From positions 1 through 14,650 of the forward strand of contig VBLD01000207.1 of the NCBI GenBank assembly GCA_005879205.1: a stretch of 14,650 nucleotides of DNA, written 5' to 3'. How positions within the stretch are numbered: position 1 is the stretch's first letter; each line of letters begins with the position of its first letter. The DNA comes from Deltaproteobacteria bacterium. Lineage in GTDB: Bacteria > Desulfobacterota > Binatia > DP-6. A program made the translations under genes and the position numbers. Positions 1 through 7,792 of this stretch are shown here, one piece after another. The notes beneath the pieces were generated by a model, which searched no databases, had not been told where the DNA came from, and saw nothing but the letters and a program-made list of their open reading frames with translations.

Positions 1-2066
1 AACAGCCCGCGCACGGCGGCGGCGGGCGTGCCGACGCTCGTCAGCCAGAGCTGGTGCACGGCGCGGGTGGCCCCGACGTGCAGCCGACGGCGGGCCGCCG
101 GCGCGTCGGGGAAGTAGCTCGTGCTCGTCTCGACCAGCACGACGTAGTCGAACTCCAGGCCCTTCGCCTGCTCGATCTCCGTGACCTCGACGCCCGGCGC
201 GAAGGTGAAGTTCTGCTCCTCCACCTGGCGGAGCCGCGGCACCTCGCCGGCGGCGAGTCCGCGGGTGTAGAGCGCGCTCAGCTCGCGCGACGGCGTCAGG
301 ACGGCCACCGAGGCGAGCGGCTCGTGCGAGACGAGCGCGCTCAGGGCGTCGGCGAGGAAGGCCACGCACGCCCCGTGGTCGGTGAAGCGGAAGAGCTCGA
401 CCGGCGGGCCCGAGCGGACGGTGATCGGCGCCATCGGCTCCTCGCTCAGATCACCGAGCAGCCCGCTGGCGAACTCCGCGACCTCGCGCGAGCAGCGGTA
501 GCTCACCCGGAGCGTGTTCATCTCGGTGCCCTCGAGCCCGAGCTCGGCCAGGAACCCGGTCCACGAGGTGAACCCGCCCTCCTCGACGATGTGCTGCTGC
601 GTGTCGCCGGCCAGCGTGATGCTCCGGCGCTCGTCCAGGCAATCGAGCAGCACCTGGACCTCGAGCGGCGCGAAGTCCTGCACCTCGTCGACGGCGATGT
701 GACGGTAGCGGAGCGGGCGGCCGCCGGCACCGGGCAGCGGGCCGATACGGAGCTGCCAGGCGCGCAGCAGGAGCGCCTCGTCCTCCTCGTCGAGCTCGGC
801 CTCGGCTTCCGGTTCACGCGCACGCCAGGCGACGAGCTCCTCGTGGCGCTGCCGGTTCCAGTCGGTGGCGCGGGCGATCTCCTGGCTGGTGAAGGCGCCC
901 GGCGCCTGGCGCGCCAGCACGTCCTCGAGGAAGGCAGGCTGGCAGAGCGCGCTCGCCCAGTCGTCGACCACCTGGTCCGCCGTCGGCGGCCCCTCGACGC
1001 GGCGGACCTGCTCGGCGAGCGCGACGCCGAGCGCCGGGTGGAGCTTCAGCCGCGACACGATGGCCGGGGTGTACTCGCGCACCCGGCGCGGCAGGCGCGG
1101 AAAGAGCCTGACGCACTGATTGGCGGCCCACTCGTGGAAGGTGAGCACCTTGACGTGGGTCACGCCGAGGGCCGGCAGCACGTGGCTCACGTAGTCGCGC
1201 AGCGCGGGAGAGAAGACCACGACCAGCGTCGCGGACGAGTCGATGCCGGGGTCGTCGTAGGCGAGGAAGGCGATGCGATGGAGCGCCACCGTCGTCTTCC
1301 CCGAGCCGGCCGTGCCGCGGATCAGGAGGAATCCGGCCGACGGGCGGCTCACCAGCTCGAACTGCGCTGGATCGATCAGCCCGACGATGTCGGGCAGGTG
1401 CTTGTCCGCTCGGCGCCTCGCGCCGGTGCCGAGCCGCCGATCGGCGCCGGTACCCACGTCGTGGGCACGCAGCGCCGCCCCCTGGCCGCCGGCGAGACGG
1501 GGTGCCTCGGTCCCCAGCCGCCGCCAGCCCTCGGCATGCGCGGGGTCCGCCTGGAAGACCCCCTCGGGAGCGTCGACGCGCTGGAGGGCGCGGTCGCGGA
1601 TCGTGACCGTGCGACGCGCGGTCAGCACCCCGGTGCGCTCGCGGCCGGCGATCTCCTCCTCGAACGCCTCGCCCTGCCGGTAGGCGTAGAAGAGGCGCGA
1701 GATGGGAGCGTTCCGCCAGTCGACGATCGGCAGGTCGGGCAGGAGCCGCGTCGTCTTGCCGAGCAGGACCTCCTGCACGCCGTCGTCCTCGGTGAGGCGC
1801 ATGTGCGCGAAGTAGGGCGAGCCGGCATCCACCTCCTCGGGCCGGATCGCCTCGCGCAGGTGCCGCAGCAGGGCGGACTGGCGGTCCCACTGCTGGAGGA
1901 GCGCGGCCTGGTCGTCGGGCCGCGTCTCCTCGCCGAGCGCGGTTCGGAGGTGCTCGAGCTCCGCGACGATCGCGGCCGCCGACGGCGGCGCGGGAAGCGA
2001 CCGTTCCAGGCGCGTGTTCACTTCATGGAGGAGCGCGAGCTCCTCCTCGACGATGCGATCCGGCAT
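1..2066 (-). CDS. UvrD/HelD-like superfamily 1 helicase, C-terminus cut by window edge
   Basis: ATP-dependent superfamily 1 DNA helicase or translocase of the UvrD/HelD type. The 688 complete codons visible carry all the motifs. The N-terminal third (about 1-230) is charged and helical. Walker A is GTAGSGKTT near residues 249-257, followed by VALHRIAFLAY, a wording typical of HelD-like proteins. The DEVQD Walker B lies near 457. Motif III is LAGDTQQH, motif IV is LRVSYRCSREV, motif V is EIEQAKGLEFDYVVL and motif VI is GATRAVHQLWL near 662. Only the extreme C-terminus should be missing. ATG at 2066 (MPDRIVEEEL) is the only plausible start I found; it has no good Shine-Dalgarno. HelD proteins release stalled RNA polymerase from DNA, while helicase IV or UvrD act in repair. 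The sequence alone does not separate these. It stands alone, divergent from the small gene at 2165. Confidence 0.92.
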   Translation of the reverse strand, partial: MPDRIVEEELALLHEVNTRLERSLPAPPSAAAIVAELEHLRTALGEETRPDDQAALLQQWDRQSALLRHLREAIRPEEVDAGSPYFAHMRLTEDDGVQEVLLGKTTRLLPDLPIVDWRNAPISRLFYAYRQGEAFEEEIAGRERTGVLTARRTVTIRDRALQRVDAPEGVFQADPAHAEGWRRLGTEAPRLAGGQGAALRAHDVGTGADRRLGTGARRRADKHLPDIVGLIDPAQFELVSRPSAGFLLIRGTAGSGKTTVALHRIAFLAYDDPGIDSSATLVVVFSPALRDYVSHVLPALGVTHVKVLTFHEWAANQCVRLFPRLPRRVREYTPAIVSRLKLHPALGVALAEQVRRVEGPPTADQVVDDWASALCQPAFLEDVLARQAPGAFTSQEIARATDWNRQRHEELVAWRAREPEAEAELDEEDEALLLRAWQLRIGPLPGAGGRPLRYRHIAVDEVQDFAPLEVQVLLDCLDERRSITLAGDTQQHIVEEGGFTSWTGFLAELGLEGTEMNTLRVSYRCSREVAEFASGLLGDLSEEPMAPITVRSGPPVELFRFTDHGACVAFLADALSALVSHEPLASVAVLTPSRELSALYTRGLAAGEVPRLRQVEEQNFTFAPGVEVTEIEQAKGLEFDYVVLVETSTSYFPDAPAARRRLHVGATRAVHQLWLTSVGTPAAAVRGL

Positions 2067-2164
2067 GAAGAACGTGAAACCTCGAGGCTACCGGGTTCGG
2101 CGACCTCGGTACAGCGCGCCGCCGGGCATTGACCGGGGGCGCCGCACGCGCCATTGCGTCGCGG

Positions 2165-2425
2165 ATGCGAAGCCGCGGCGCGCTGCTGATCCTGCTGGCC
2201 GGCGCGGCCTGCAGCGGGCGGACTGCCGACGTCTACCCGCCGGACGTCGTCCGCAACTTCATGACGGAGTGCACGGCGCGCGGCGACGAGCGCGCCTGCC
2301 GCTGCGCGCTCCAGGCGCTCGAGCGGCGCTTCGACATCGAGCAGTTCCGCGGCTTCGAGGCGCGCATGCGCGAGGGGACGGTGCCGAAGGAGGTGGTCGA
2401 CGCCGCCAACGCGTGCCGGCGATGA
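2165..2425 (+). CDS. small secreted Cys-containing protein of unknown function
   Basis: An 86-residue protein with an N-terminal export signal (MRSRGALLILLAGAACSG). The Cys after LAGAA could be a lipobox, but position -3 is Gly, so a lipoprotein is possible rather than clear. The mature part has three Cys within about 14 residues (CTARGDERACRC), followed by a predicted helix and a final Cys near the C-terminus (ANACRR). This suggests one or two disulfides in the periplasm. I do not recognise the family. ATG 2165 is preferred over an in-frame TTG at 2129 because it puts the signal peptide at the N-terminus. The stop lies 6 bp from the end of the convergent methyltransferase gene, leaving no room for a separate terminator. 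Codon use fits real coding. Confidence 0.7.
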   Translation: MRSRGALLILLAGAACSGRTADVYPPDVVRNFMTECTARGDERACRCALQALERRFDIEQFRGFEARMREGTVPKEVVDAANACRR

Positions 2426-2431
2426 AGCTCG

Positions 2432-3418
2432 TCATCGCTTGCGGTAGACGGCGAACGCGGTCCCTGGCAGCAGCAGCCCCGCGTCGCTCGCGGTGTCGCC
2501 GACCAGGAAGAGCTCTTCGAGGAACTGCCGGCCGAGCCACAGCTCGTGAACCGGCGCCACCCGCATCGGCAGCCGCCTGCGGAGCGCTCTGAGCAGCGCC
2601 AGCCACCACGGCGGCCGGCGCTCGTGGGCGCCGTCCGCGGGGCGGCTGCGCAGGAGCGGAATGGTCAGCGTGGACGCCGTGTGGAGCTCGACCTCGATCA
2701 GATGGTTCCGGAGCACGGCCAGGATCTCGTCCGAGCGGACGCCGCAGAACGGGCTCAGATCGCTCGCGTCACACCAGATGAGACCGGGCCGACGGTCGGG
2801 CTGCCGGGCGAGGTCGCGGTGGTACACTGCTTCGAACAACCGCCGCTTCGGCTCGGACGCGGCGAAGCGCGGCTCGCCGACGTAGTCCTGAAGGAAGAAG
2901 CGGCCTTCCGGGGTGAGCGCGCGGTTGATCTGCCAGGCGAGGTACTCGAGGTTCGTGACGTGGTGGAGGGTGCTGGAGCTGACGATCAGATCGTAGGTCG
3001 CGGGCGGCAGGTCGATGAAGTTCAGGTCGGCGGTCTCGGTCGCGACGCGGCCGCCGAACCGCTGGCCGAGCATCCGTTGCCTGCGCTCCAGGGCGCCGGG
3101 ACTGATGTCGACGAAGGTCAGGTGGAGCGACGGACTGCCTCCGAGGATGTCGGCCTCGACGCGCAACGCGCTCGTGCCGAGCACCAGACCGCGGCGGAAC
3201 TTCCCGTGACGGGCGATGGTCTCGTGCCAGCGGACGTCCGGGTCCCCCGTGAACCGCTCGTTGATGTGGCGATCGACGGGTCCTTCCCGGTAGACCTCCT
3301 CGGACGCCTCGAGGCCCCAGGGGTGGGGCTTCTCCCAGAACTCGGCCTCGGCCCGCGCCCGTCGAACGTAATCGGGATCGTCCTTGGCGACGCGGAGCAG
3401 ATCGTTCGGGAGCGCCAT
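2432..3418 (-). CDS. class I SAM-dependent methyltransferase
   Basis: A 328-residue methyltransferase with a Rossmann-type SAM-binding core in the middle. The motif I region is RGLVLGTSALRVEADIL (about 76-92); the usual GxGxG is replaced by GTSAL. The acidic end of strand 2 is FVDIS (102-106). Strand 4 is YDLIVSSSTLHHV (142-154), followed by an RALTPEGRFFLQDYV strand 5. The N-terminal 70 residues (EFWEKPHPWGLEASEE) and the C-terminal 110 residues are probably substrate-specific; the substrate is unknown. ATG 3418 begins MALPNDLLRV, and the gene ends YRKR-TGA. It lies 92 bp downstream of the regulator at 4554-3511 on the same strand, so it may belong to that transcription unit, but the gap allows its own promoter. 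Confidence 0.88.
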   Translation of the reverse strand: MALPNDLLRVAKDDPDYVRRARAEAEFWEKPHPWGLEASEEVYREGPVDRHINERFTGDPDVRWHETIARHGKFRRGLVLGTSALRVEADILGGSPSLHLTFVDISPGALERRQRMLGQRFGGRVATETADLNFIDLPPATYDLIVSSSTLHHVTNLEYLAWQINRALTPEGRFFLQDYVGEPRFAASEPKRRLFEAVYHRDLARQPDRRPGLIWCDASDLSPFCGVRSDEILAVLRNHLIEVELHTASTLTIPLLRSRPADGAHERRPPWWLALLRALRRRLPMRVAPVHELWLGRQFLEELFLVGDTASDAGLLLPGTAFAVYRKR

Positions 3419-3510
3419 GCGGTCGTGAGCCTGGGGACCCTACAGGAGAGGCCCACGGGCGTTCCAGGGCCGCGGGCAGGTCGAGGCGACGCTCGCGCCG
3501 TCCCGCGCCC

Positions 3511-4554
3511 CTACGCCCGTGCCGCCGAGCGGAACCGTCCCCGATACGCGCTGGGTGGCACGCCGAGCAGGCGGAGAAACGCGCGGCGCATCACCTCGGC
3601 GCTCCCGAAGCCGCAGCGCGCCGCGATCATCTCCACCCCGTCCGTCGACTCCTCGAGACGCCGGCGCGCGCCCTCGACGCGCGCGCGTTCGACGAAGCGC
3701 GACACCGTGAGTCCGACCTCGCGGGTGAAGACGCGCGCGAAGTTCCGCTCGCTCATCGCCACCTGCGAGGCGAGCTCCGCCACCGACAGGTCCGCGTCGA
3801 GGTGATCGGCGATCCACGCCTGCAGCTCGCGCAGCGGCTCGCGGTCCGCCGCCTGCACGGCGAGCTGGGCGCTGAACTGCGATTGCCCGCCCGGACGTTT
3901 CAGGAACATCACCAGCTGCCGGGCGACGCGGAGCGCGAGCTCGCGCCCGTGGTCCTCCTCGACCAGGGCGAGGGCGAGGTCCATCCCGGCGGTGACGCCG
4001 GCCGAGGTGTAGACGCCGCGGTCGCCGACGAAGATCGGGTCGCGCTCGACCGTGATCTTCGGGTAGCGGTGCGCGAGCTCGTCGCAGACCCGCCAGTGCG
4101 TGGTGGCGCGCCGGCCGTCGAGCAGTCCGGCCTCGGCGAGCAGGAAGGTGCCGCTGCAGACCGAAGCGAGCCGCCGCACCCGGCCCGCCGCGCGCCGGAT
4201 CCAGCGCAGGAGCACACGGTCGCGCATGGCCTCGCGCACGCCGCGGCCGCCGGCGACGAGCAGCGTGTCGATGCCACGCTGCACGTCGCCGATCGTGCGG
4301 TCGGGGATCAGCTTCACGCCCGACGAGCAGACGATCGGGCGTGCGCCGCTGGTGAGGATCTCCACCGTGTAGCCCGCCGCGCGGCCACCCAGGAAGCCGG
4401 CCGCCTGCGCGAAGACCTCGAGCGGACCGGTGACGTCGAGCACCTCGACGTCGGGGAAGGTCACGACCGAGATCCGGCGCGCATCCCGGTCGGCCGAACG
4501 GGTGCGGCGGCGAACGAGAGGCAGGATGCGAGCACGGGACATCGGGTCAGACAC
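3511..4554 (-). CDS. GlxA-family regulator: DJ-1/PfpI domain fused to AraC-type HTH
   Basis: A 347-residue transcription factor. Residues about 28-200 are a DJ-1/PfpI (class I glutamine amidotransferase-like) domain: VVTFPDVEVLDVTGPLEVFA, then SVCSGTFLLAEAGLLDGRRA with the nucleophile-elbow Cys at about 133, then YTSAGVTAGMDLAL. Residues about 243-340 are an AraC/XylS double HTH, with LSVAELASQVAMSERNFARV and IAARCGFGSAEVMRRAF followed by GVPPSAYRGRF. This architecture belongs to regulators such as GlxA and ArgR/CdhR of Pseudomonas, where the DJ-1 domain senses a small molecule. The GTG start at 4554 overlaps the end of the preceding enzyme gene by 8 bp; ATG 4542 is an alternative. The overlap implies co-translation. 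The natural targets are the shared operon and the divergent gene at 5355, by inference. Stop is TAG. Confidence 0.93.
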   Translation of the reverse strand: MSDPMSRARILPLVRRRTRSADRDARRISVVTFPDVEVLDVTGPLEVFAQAAGFLGGRAAGYTVEILTSGARPIVCSSGVKLIPDRTIGDVQRGIDTLLVAGGRGVREAMRDRVLLRWIRRAAGRVRRLASVCSGTFLLAEAGLLDGRRATTHWRVCDELAHRYPKITVERDPIFVGDRGVYTSAGVTAGMDLALALVEEDHGRELALRVARQLVMFLKRPGGQSQFSAQLAVQAADREPLRELQAWIADHLDADLSVAELASQVAMSERNFARVFTREVGLTVSRFVERARVEGARRRLEESTDGVEMIAARCGFGSAEVMRRAFLRLLGVPPSAYRGRFRSAARA

Positions 4555-5209
4555 CGGAGGCGGCGTGTTGCGCTTGCGCCCGCTTCAGCTCGATCGCCTG
4601 ACGCACGAGCTGGACGACGTGCGCGGGCGCCTTGCGCGGCGAGCCGGCGTCGAAGGGTGGCGCCGGGTCGTACTCGATGCCGAGCTGGATGCCGCGCGCG
4701 AGGTCGTCGCCGCCCACGCGGGCGACGAGTCGGAGGGCCATGTCGATACCGGCCGAGACTCCGGCGGCGGTGATGATCTTCCCCTGCTCGACCACACGCT
4801 CGGCCACCGGCTCGGCGCCGAACTCGCGCAGCTGCTCGAGGAAGGCCCAGTGCGTCGTCGCGCGCAGGCCGCGCAGCAGTCCGGCGGCCGCGAGGATCAG
4901 CGAGCCGGTGCAGACCGAGGTCGTCCACTGCGTCGTCGTGTGGATGGTCCGGAGCCACTCGAGCGTGCGCGCCTCGCGCATCACCCGCTCCTGGCCGAAG
5001 CCGCCGGGGACGACGAGAACGTCCGCGGCCGGCACCTCGCCGAGGCCCCGGTCGGCGACCAGGCCGAGCGGTTGCTCCTCGGTCCGCTTCACCCCCGCGG
5101 TGTTCCCGACGAAGACCACTTCCGCGCCGGGCAGCTGCCGCAGGACGTCGTACGGGCCGATGGCGTCGAGCGCCGTCATCCCGTCGTAGAGGAAGATCGC
5201 GATCCGCAT
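4547..5209 (-). CDS. inhA: DJ-1/PfpI family protein, isonitrile hydratase-like
   Basis: A 220-residue stand-alone DJ-1/PfpI protein. From memory it resembles Pseudomonas isonitrile hydratase InhA along its whole length: GMTALDAIGPYDVL at the N-terminus, VVPGGFG, TSVCTGSLILAAAGLL, RATTHWAFLEQLREFGAEP, ITAAGVSAGIDMAL and YDPAPPFDAGSPRKAP near the end. The nucleophile Cys is residue 100, followed by Thr101. Asp15 sits where InhA has its catalytic Asp. InhA hydrates isonitriles to N-formamides in the cytoplasm; the substrate here is an inference from similarity. ATG 5209 has a good Shine-Dalgarno (AAAGGAG, 5217-5223, about 7 bases away). It is first in a unit with the GlxA-like regulator, whose N-terminal domain is a paralogue of this protein. 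Confidence 0.9.
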   Translation of the reverse strand: MRIAIFLYDGMTALDAIGPYDVLRQLPGAEVVFVGNTAGVKRTEEQPLGLVADRGLGEVPAADVLVVPGGFGQERVMREARTLEWLRTIHTTTQWTTSVCTGSLILAAAGLLRGLRATTHWAFLEQLREFGAEPVAERVVEQGKIITAAGVSAGIDMALRLVARVGGDDLARGIQLGIEYDPAPPFDAGSPRKAPAHVVQLVRQAIELKRAQAQHAASGV

Positions 5210-5354
5210 GGTGTGGCTCCTTTCGACCCGGAGTCTCGCACCGGGGCGATCTGGCTGCAATGACATTGACCCAACGATTCCTGCCATCGGGCGCAGGCCC
5301 CCCGAGGCGACCATCGGCTCCTGGATGGTGCTGCCGGACGGTGAGGTGATAAGC
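5210..5354. promoter_or_regulatory. divergent intergenic region between inhA-like and enoyl-CoA hydratase genes
   Basis: About 145 bp separate two divergently transcribed genes, so both promoters and any operator for the GlxA-type regulator should lie here. Seen directly: AAAGGAG (5217-5223 on the minus strand) serves the gene starting at 5209, and GAGGTGAT (5343-5350) serves the plus-strand gene. A locally AT-richer patch (about 5256-5282) is a likely promoter core. I could not identify convincing -35/-10 hexamers or a clear operator palindrome. Confidence 0.4.
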
Positions 5355-6116
5355 GTGCCGCTCATGGCCACCGACACGGACGATCTCCGGTTCGCGGTCG
5401 AGGATCGCGTCGCGATCCTCACGCTGAACCGCCCGGACAAGCTGAACGCGCTGTCGGACGCGATGATCGACGCCGCCATCGCCGCGCTGCGGCGCTGCGC
5501 GACGGATCCCGAGGTGGGCGCTGTTCTGCTCACGGGCGCGGGGCGAGCCTTCTGCGCCGGCGGCGACGTCTCGGCGATGGGCGTGGCGGGTGGGGCCGGC
5601 ACCACGTTCGAGGGGCGCGTTGACCGGCAGCGGGAGATGCACGAGCTGCCGTGGCTCCTCTCCGACATCCCGAAGGTGACGATCGCCGCCGTCAACGGCG
5701 CGGCGGTGGGCGCCGGCCTCGGGATCGCGCTGTCCTGCGACCTCTGCTTCGCCTCGGACCGCGCACGCTTCGGCACCGCCTTCGCCCGGGTAGGGTTCGG
5801 CGGCGACTTCGGAACCACCTGGCAGCTCGCGCGGCGGGCCGGGCCGGCCAAAGCGAAGGAGCTCTTCTTCCTCCCCGATCTCCTGTCGGCGGAGGAGGCG
5901 GCGGCGATCGGGCTCGTGAACCGGGTGTTCACACACGACACGTTCGAGACGCGTGTGCGCGAGCTGGCACGGCGCATCGCGCACGGCCCGCTGGTCAGCT
6001 ACCGGTACATGAAGCAGAACGTGAACCTGGCGCTGACCAGCGACTTTCGGGCGCTCCTCGATCGCGAGGCGATCACCCATCTCCGTTGCGGCCAGACGGC
6101 GGACCACCGGGAGGGT
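5355..6116 (+). CDS. enoyl-CoA hydratase/isomerase family protein, 3' end lost
   Basis: Crotonase-fold enzyme acting on acyl-CoA esters. Numbering from ATG 5364: VAILTLNRPDKLNAL (16-30), first oxyanion-hole segment AFCAGGD (62-68), second NGAAVGAG (111-118), then FARVGFGGDFGTTW with Asp148. That Asp sits where PaaG-type isomerases have their single acid (GLIPDAGGTW). The second Glu of classical hydratases is not obvious, so an isomerase or related reaction is likelier. GTG 5355 lies 8 bases after GAGGTGAT and is preferred by ribosome-binding logic; ATG 5364 is the alternative and the usual start by family length. Family similarity stops at QTADHREG (6116), about 15 residues before the normal end. 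The frame stays open to a TGA at 6696-6698, but from there on it only reads the following VOC gene out of frame. The gene is therefore 3'-truncated or fused by a deletion. Confidence 0.85.
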
Positions 6117-6138
6117 CGCGCGGGAACTAGAGCCCGTC

Positions 6139-6858
6139 GTGGCCGATCTCTGCGCGGTCCTCGGCCTGGAGGTGGCGTTCCGGGACCCGGGCGTCGCCGA
6201 GTTCGGGCTCCACAATGCGGTGATGCCCGTCGGGACGACCTTCCTCGAGGTCGTCTCGCCCACGCGCGAGGGGACGACCGCCGGACGATTCCTCGAGAAG
6301 CGCGGCGGCGACGGCGGCTACATGGTGATCGTCCAGACCGCGAACCTCGAGGCCGCCCGCGCGCGGCTCGGCGCGCTCGGCGTCCGCATCGTGTGGCAGA
6401 TCGCGCTCGACGACATCGCCACGGTCCACCTCCACCCGCGCGACGTCGGCGGCGCCATCGTCTCGCTCGACGAGCCACGGCCTCCGGAGTCGTGGCGCTG
6501 GGCTGGACCCGGCTGGAAGGGTCGCGTCCGCACCGACGTCGTGCACGGCATCGCGAGCGCCACGATCGAGAGTCCGGAGCCCGAGCGACTCGCGGGCCGG
6601 TGGGCGGAGGTGCTCGGGCTTCCGGCGCTGCGTCGCTCCGGTGGCGGGTTCGAGCTCGCGCTCCAGCCTGGTGTGATCCGCTTCGTCGCCGCCGGTGACG
6701 GCAACGAGGGCATCGCGGCGGTCGGCGTGGCCGCCGTCGACCCCCGGCGCGCCCTCGCGACGGCACATGCGCGCGGCCTCCGTACGACCGGCGAGAGCGT
6801 ATGGATCGGCGGCACGCGCTTCGACCTGGAGTCGCGAGCCCCGACTGCAGTCAGCTGA
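6139..6858 (+). CDS. VOC/glyoxalase-like protein, 5' end lost
   Basis: A glyoxalase/VOC-superfamily protein of about 239 residues from GTG 6139 (VADLCAVLGLEV), made of two half-modules: about 1-115 (GTTFLEVVSP, GDGGYMVIVQT, RIVWQIALDDIATVHLHP, DVGGAIVSLD) and about 130-235 (GIASATIESPEPERLAGRW, AEVLGLPALRR). Recognisable sequence extends upstream in frame to 6115 (VARELEPVVADL), with no start codon there. Homologous proteins normally begin roughly ten residues earlier with a strand containing the first metal-site His, which is missing here. GTG 6139 is thus a default start, without a clear Shine-Dalgarno. The gene directly follows the enoyl-CoA hydratase in a different frame, suggesting one deletion removed the end of one and the beginning of the other. 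Its partner suggests acyl-CoA or small-acid metabolism; the reaction is unknown. Confidence 0.8.
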   Translation: MADLCAVLGLEVAFRDPGVAEFGLHNAVMPVGTTFLEVVSPTREGTTAGRFLEKRGGDGGYMVIVQTANLEAARARLGALGVRIVWQIALDDIATVHLHPRDVGGAIVSLDEPRPPESWRWAGPGWKGRVRTDVVHGIASATIESPEPERLAGRWAEVLGLPALRRSGGGFELALQPGVIRFVAAGDGNEGIAAVGVAAVDPRRALATAHARGLRTTGESVWIGGTRFDLESRAPTAVS

Positions 6859-6995
6859 GCGCAGCGCCGGGACGAGCGCCGTGAGGTCGGCCGCGCCGCC
6901 ATCTCACCAACTGCGGCGCTGACGTTCGCGACATCCCCGATCTGCTTGCCTCTTGCGGACCGGTCCGGCCTACTGGACTGGCCAGCCAGCCGAGC

Positions 6996-7004
6996 AAAGG
7001 GGGG
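6996..7004 (+). promoter_or_regulatory. purine-rich ribosome binding site for the gene at 7011
   Basis: AAAGGGGGG ends six bases before the ATG. It fixes the start at 7011 rather than at upstream starts in other frames. The 150 bases before it (6859-6995) hold no gene that I can see. Confidence 0.5.
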
Positions 7005-7010
7005 TACGAT

Positions 7011-7631
7011 ATGCGCACGAGTCTCGCGCTCGCCGCAGGTCTGCTCTGGGCGCTCCTCTCCACGCCGAGCGCCCGGGCGCACGACGACGACATCGAGCTC
7101 TTCCTGGCCAACACCGGGGTCGACCTGGACGCGCGCAGCCGCGCCCGCTTGGACGAGGACGACGGACGCCAGCGTTTCAAGGTCGACGTCGACGATCTCA
7201 GGGCGGGCGGCTATGCCGTCTTCGTCGCCGGATCGCTGGTCGGCGCCTTCGACGTGGACTCCGACGGCGAGGGTCGCCTGCGACTCGAAGGCGAGCCGCT
7301 GCCGTTCGATCCCCGCGGCAAGACCGTCGAAGTGAAGAGCGATCCTGCCGGCGTGGTGTTCTTCCGCGGCGACTTTCCGAGGTCGAGGGACAGCGCGCGC
7401 AGGAAGTTCAAGGTGCGCGAGGACTTCGTGAGCACCGGCGTCGATCCCGACGCGGAGGGCCGCGCGAAGCTACGCGTCAAACGGGGCAGGAGACGCTTCC
7501 AGGTGAAGGCGAAGGACCTGCCACCAGGGTCCTACGACCTCGTGGTCGGCGGCACCAGGGTGGCCGGCATCCAGCTCGCGGGAGGGTCAAGTTCGACTCG
7601 CGCTTCGCCAGGGGGAGTGTCCGGCTGTTGA
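7011..7631 (+). CDS. secreted two-repeat protein of unknown function, probable frameshift near 7580
   Basis: A 206-residue exported protein: signal peptide MRTSLALAAGLLWALLSTPS with cleavage after ARA, then two copies of an approximately 85-residue module. Copy 1 (about 30-115) has TGVDLDARSRARL, RQRFKVDVDDLRAGGYAVFV and FDPRGKTVEVKS. Copy 2 (from about 137) has TGVDPDAEGRAKL, RRRFQVKAKDLPPGSYDLVV, and then breaks. After about residue 190 the frame gives low-quality sequence and stops at 7631. The frame one base earlier, from about 7580 to TGA 7742-7744, reads GRVKF, LLTFDPLCQSLAISQ and FLAIEKFG, matching the end of copy 1. A single-base deletion near 7575-7590 would explain this; the intact protein would be about 244 residues. 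ATG 7011 has a purine-rich Shine-Dalgarno (AAAGGGGGG, 6996-7004). Function unknown; extracellular or periplasmic beta-rich repeat by inference. Confidence 0.8.
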   Translation: MRTSLALAAGLLWALLSTPSARAHDDDIELFLANTGVDLDARSRARLDEDDGRQRFKVDVDDLRAGGYAVFVAGSLVGAFDVDSDGEGRLRLEGEPLPFDPRGKTVEVKSDPAGVVFFRGDFPRSRDSARRKFKVREDFVSTGVDPDAEGRAKLRVKRGRRRFQVKAKDLPPGSYDLVVGGTRVAGIQLAGGSSSTRASPGGVSGC

Positions 7632-7792
7632 CGTTCGATCCGCTCTGCCAGAGCCTGGCGATCAGCCAGACGGCCGGAGGGACGACGACGACCTTCCTTG
7701 CGATCGAGAAGTTCGGCGCCTCGGAGGACCTCTGCTCGCCGTGACGGACCCGCCTTCGCGCCGGGTACCGGGTGCTCGCCTGCCCCGCCCGA

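Noticed and set aside
1430..1520. Possible frameshift in the helicase before the Walker A motif
   Set aside because: Re-reading the bases in frame gives continuous sequence (RLAGGQGAALRAHDVGTG); the apparent break was my misreading of a G run.
54..2132. 692-codon open frame on the plus strand
   Set aside because: It is antisense to the helicase, which shows all superfamily 1 motifs. The plus-strand translation is the Asp/Glu/Arg/His-rich type expected of an antisense frame.
6117..6698. C-terminal extension of the enoyl-CoA hydratase as a real domain
   Set aside because: It is the VOC gene read in the wrong frame; the VOC frame itself has clear family sequence.
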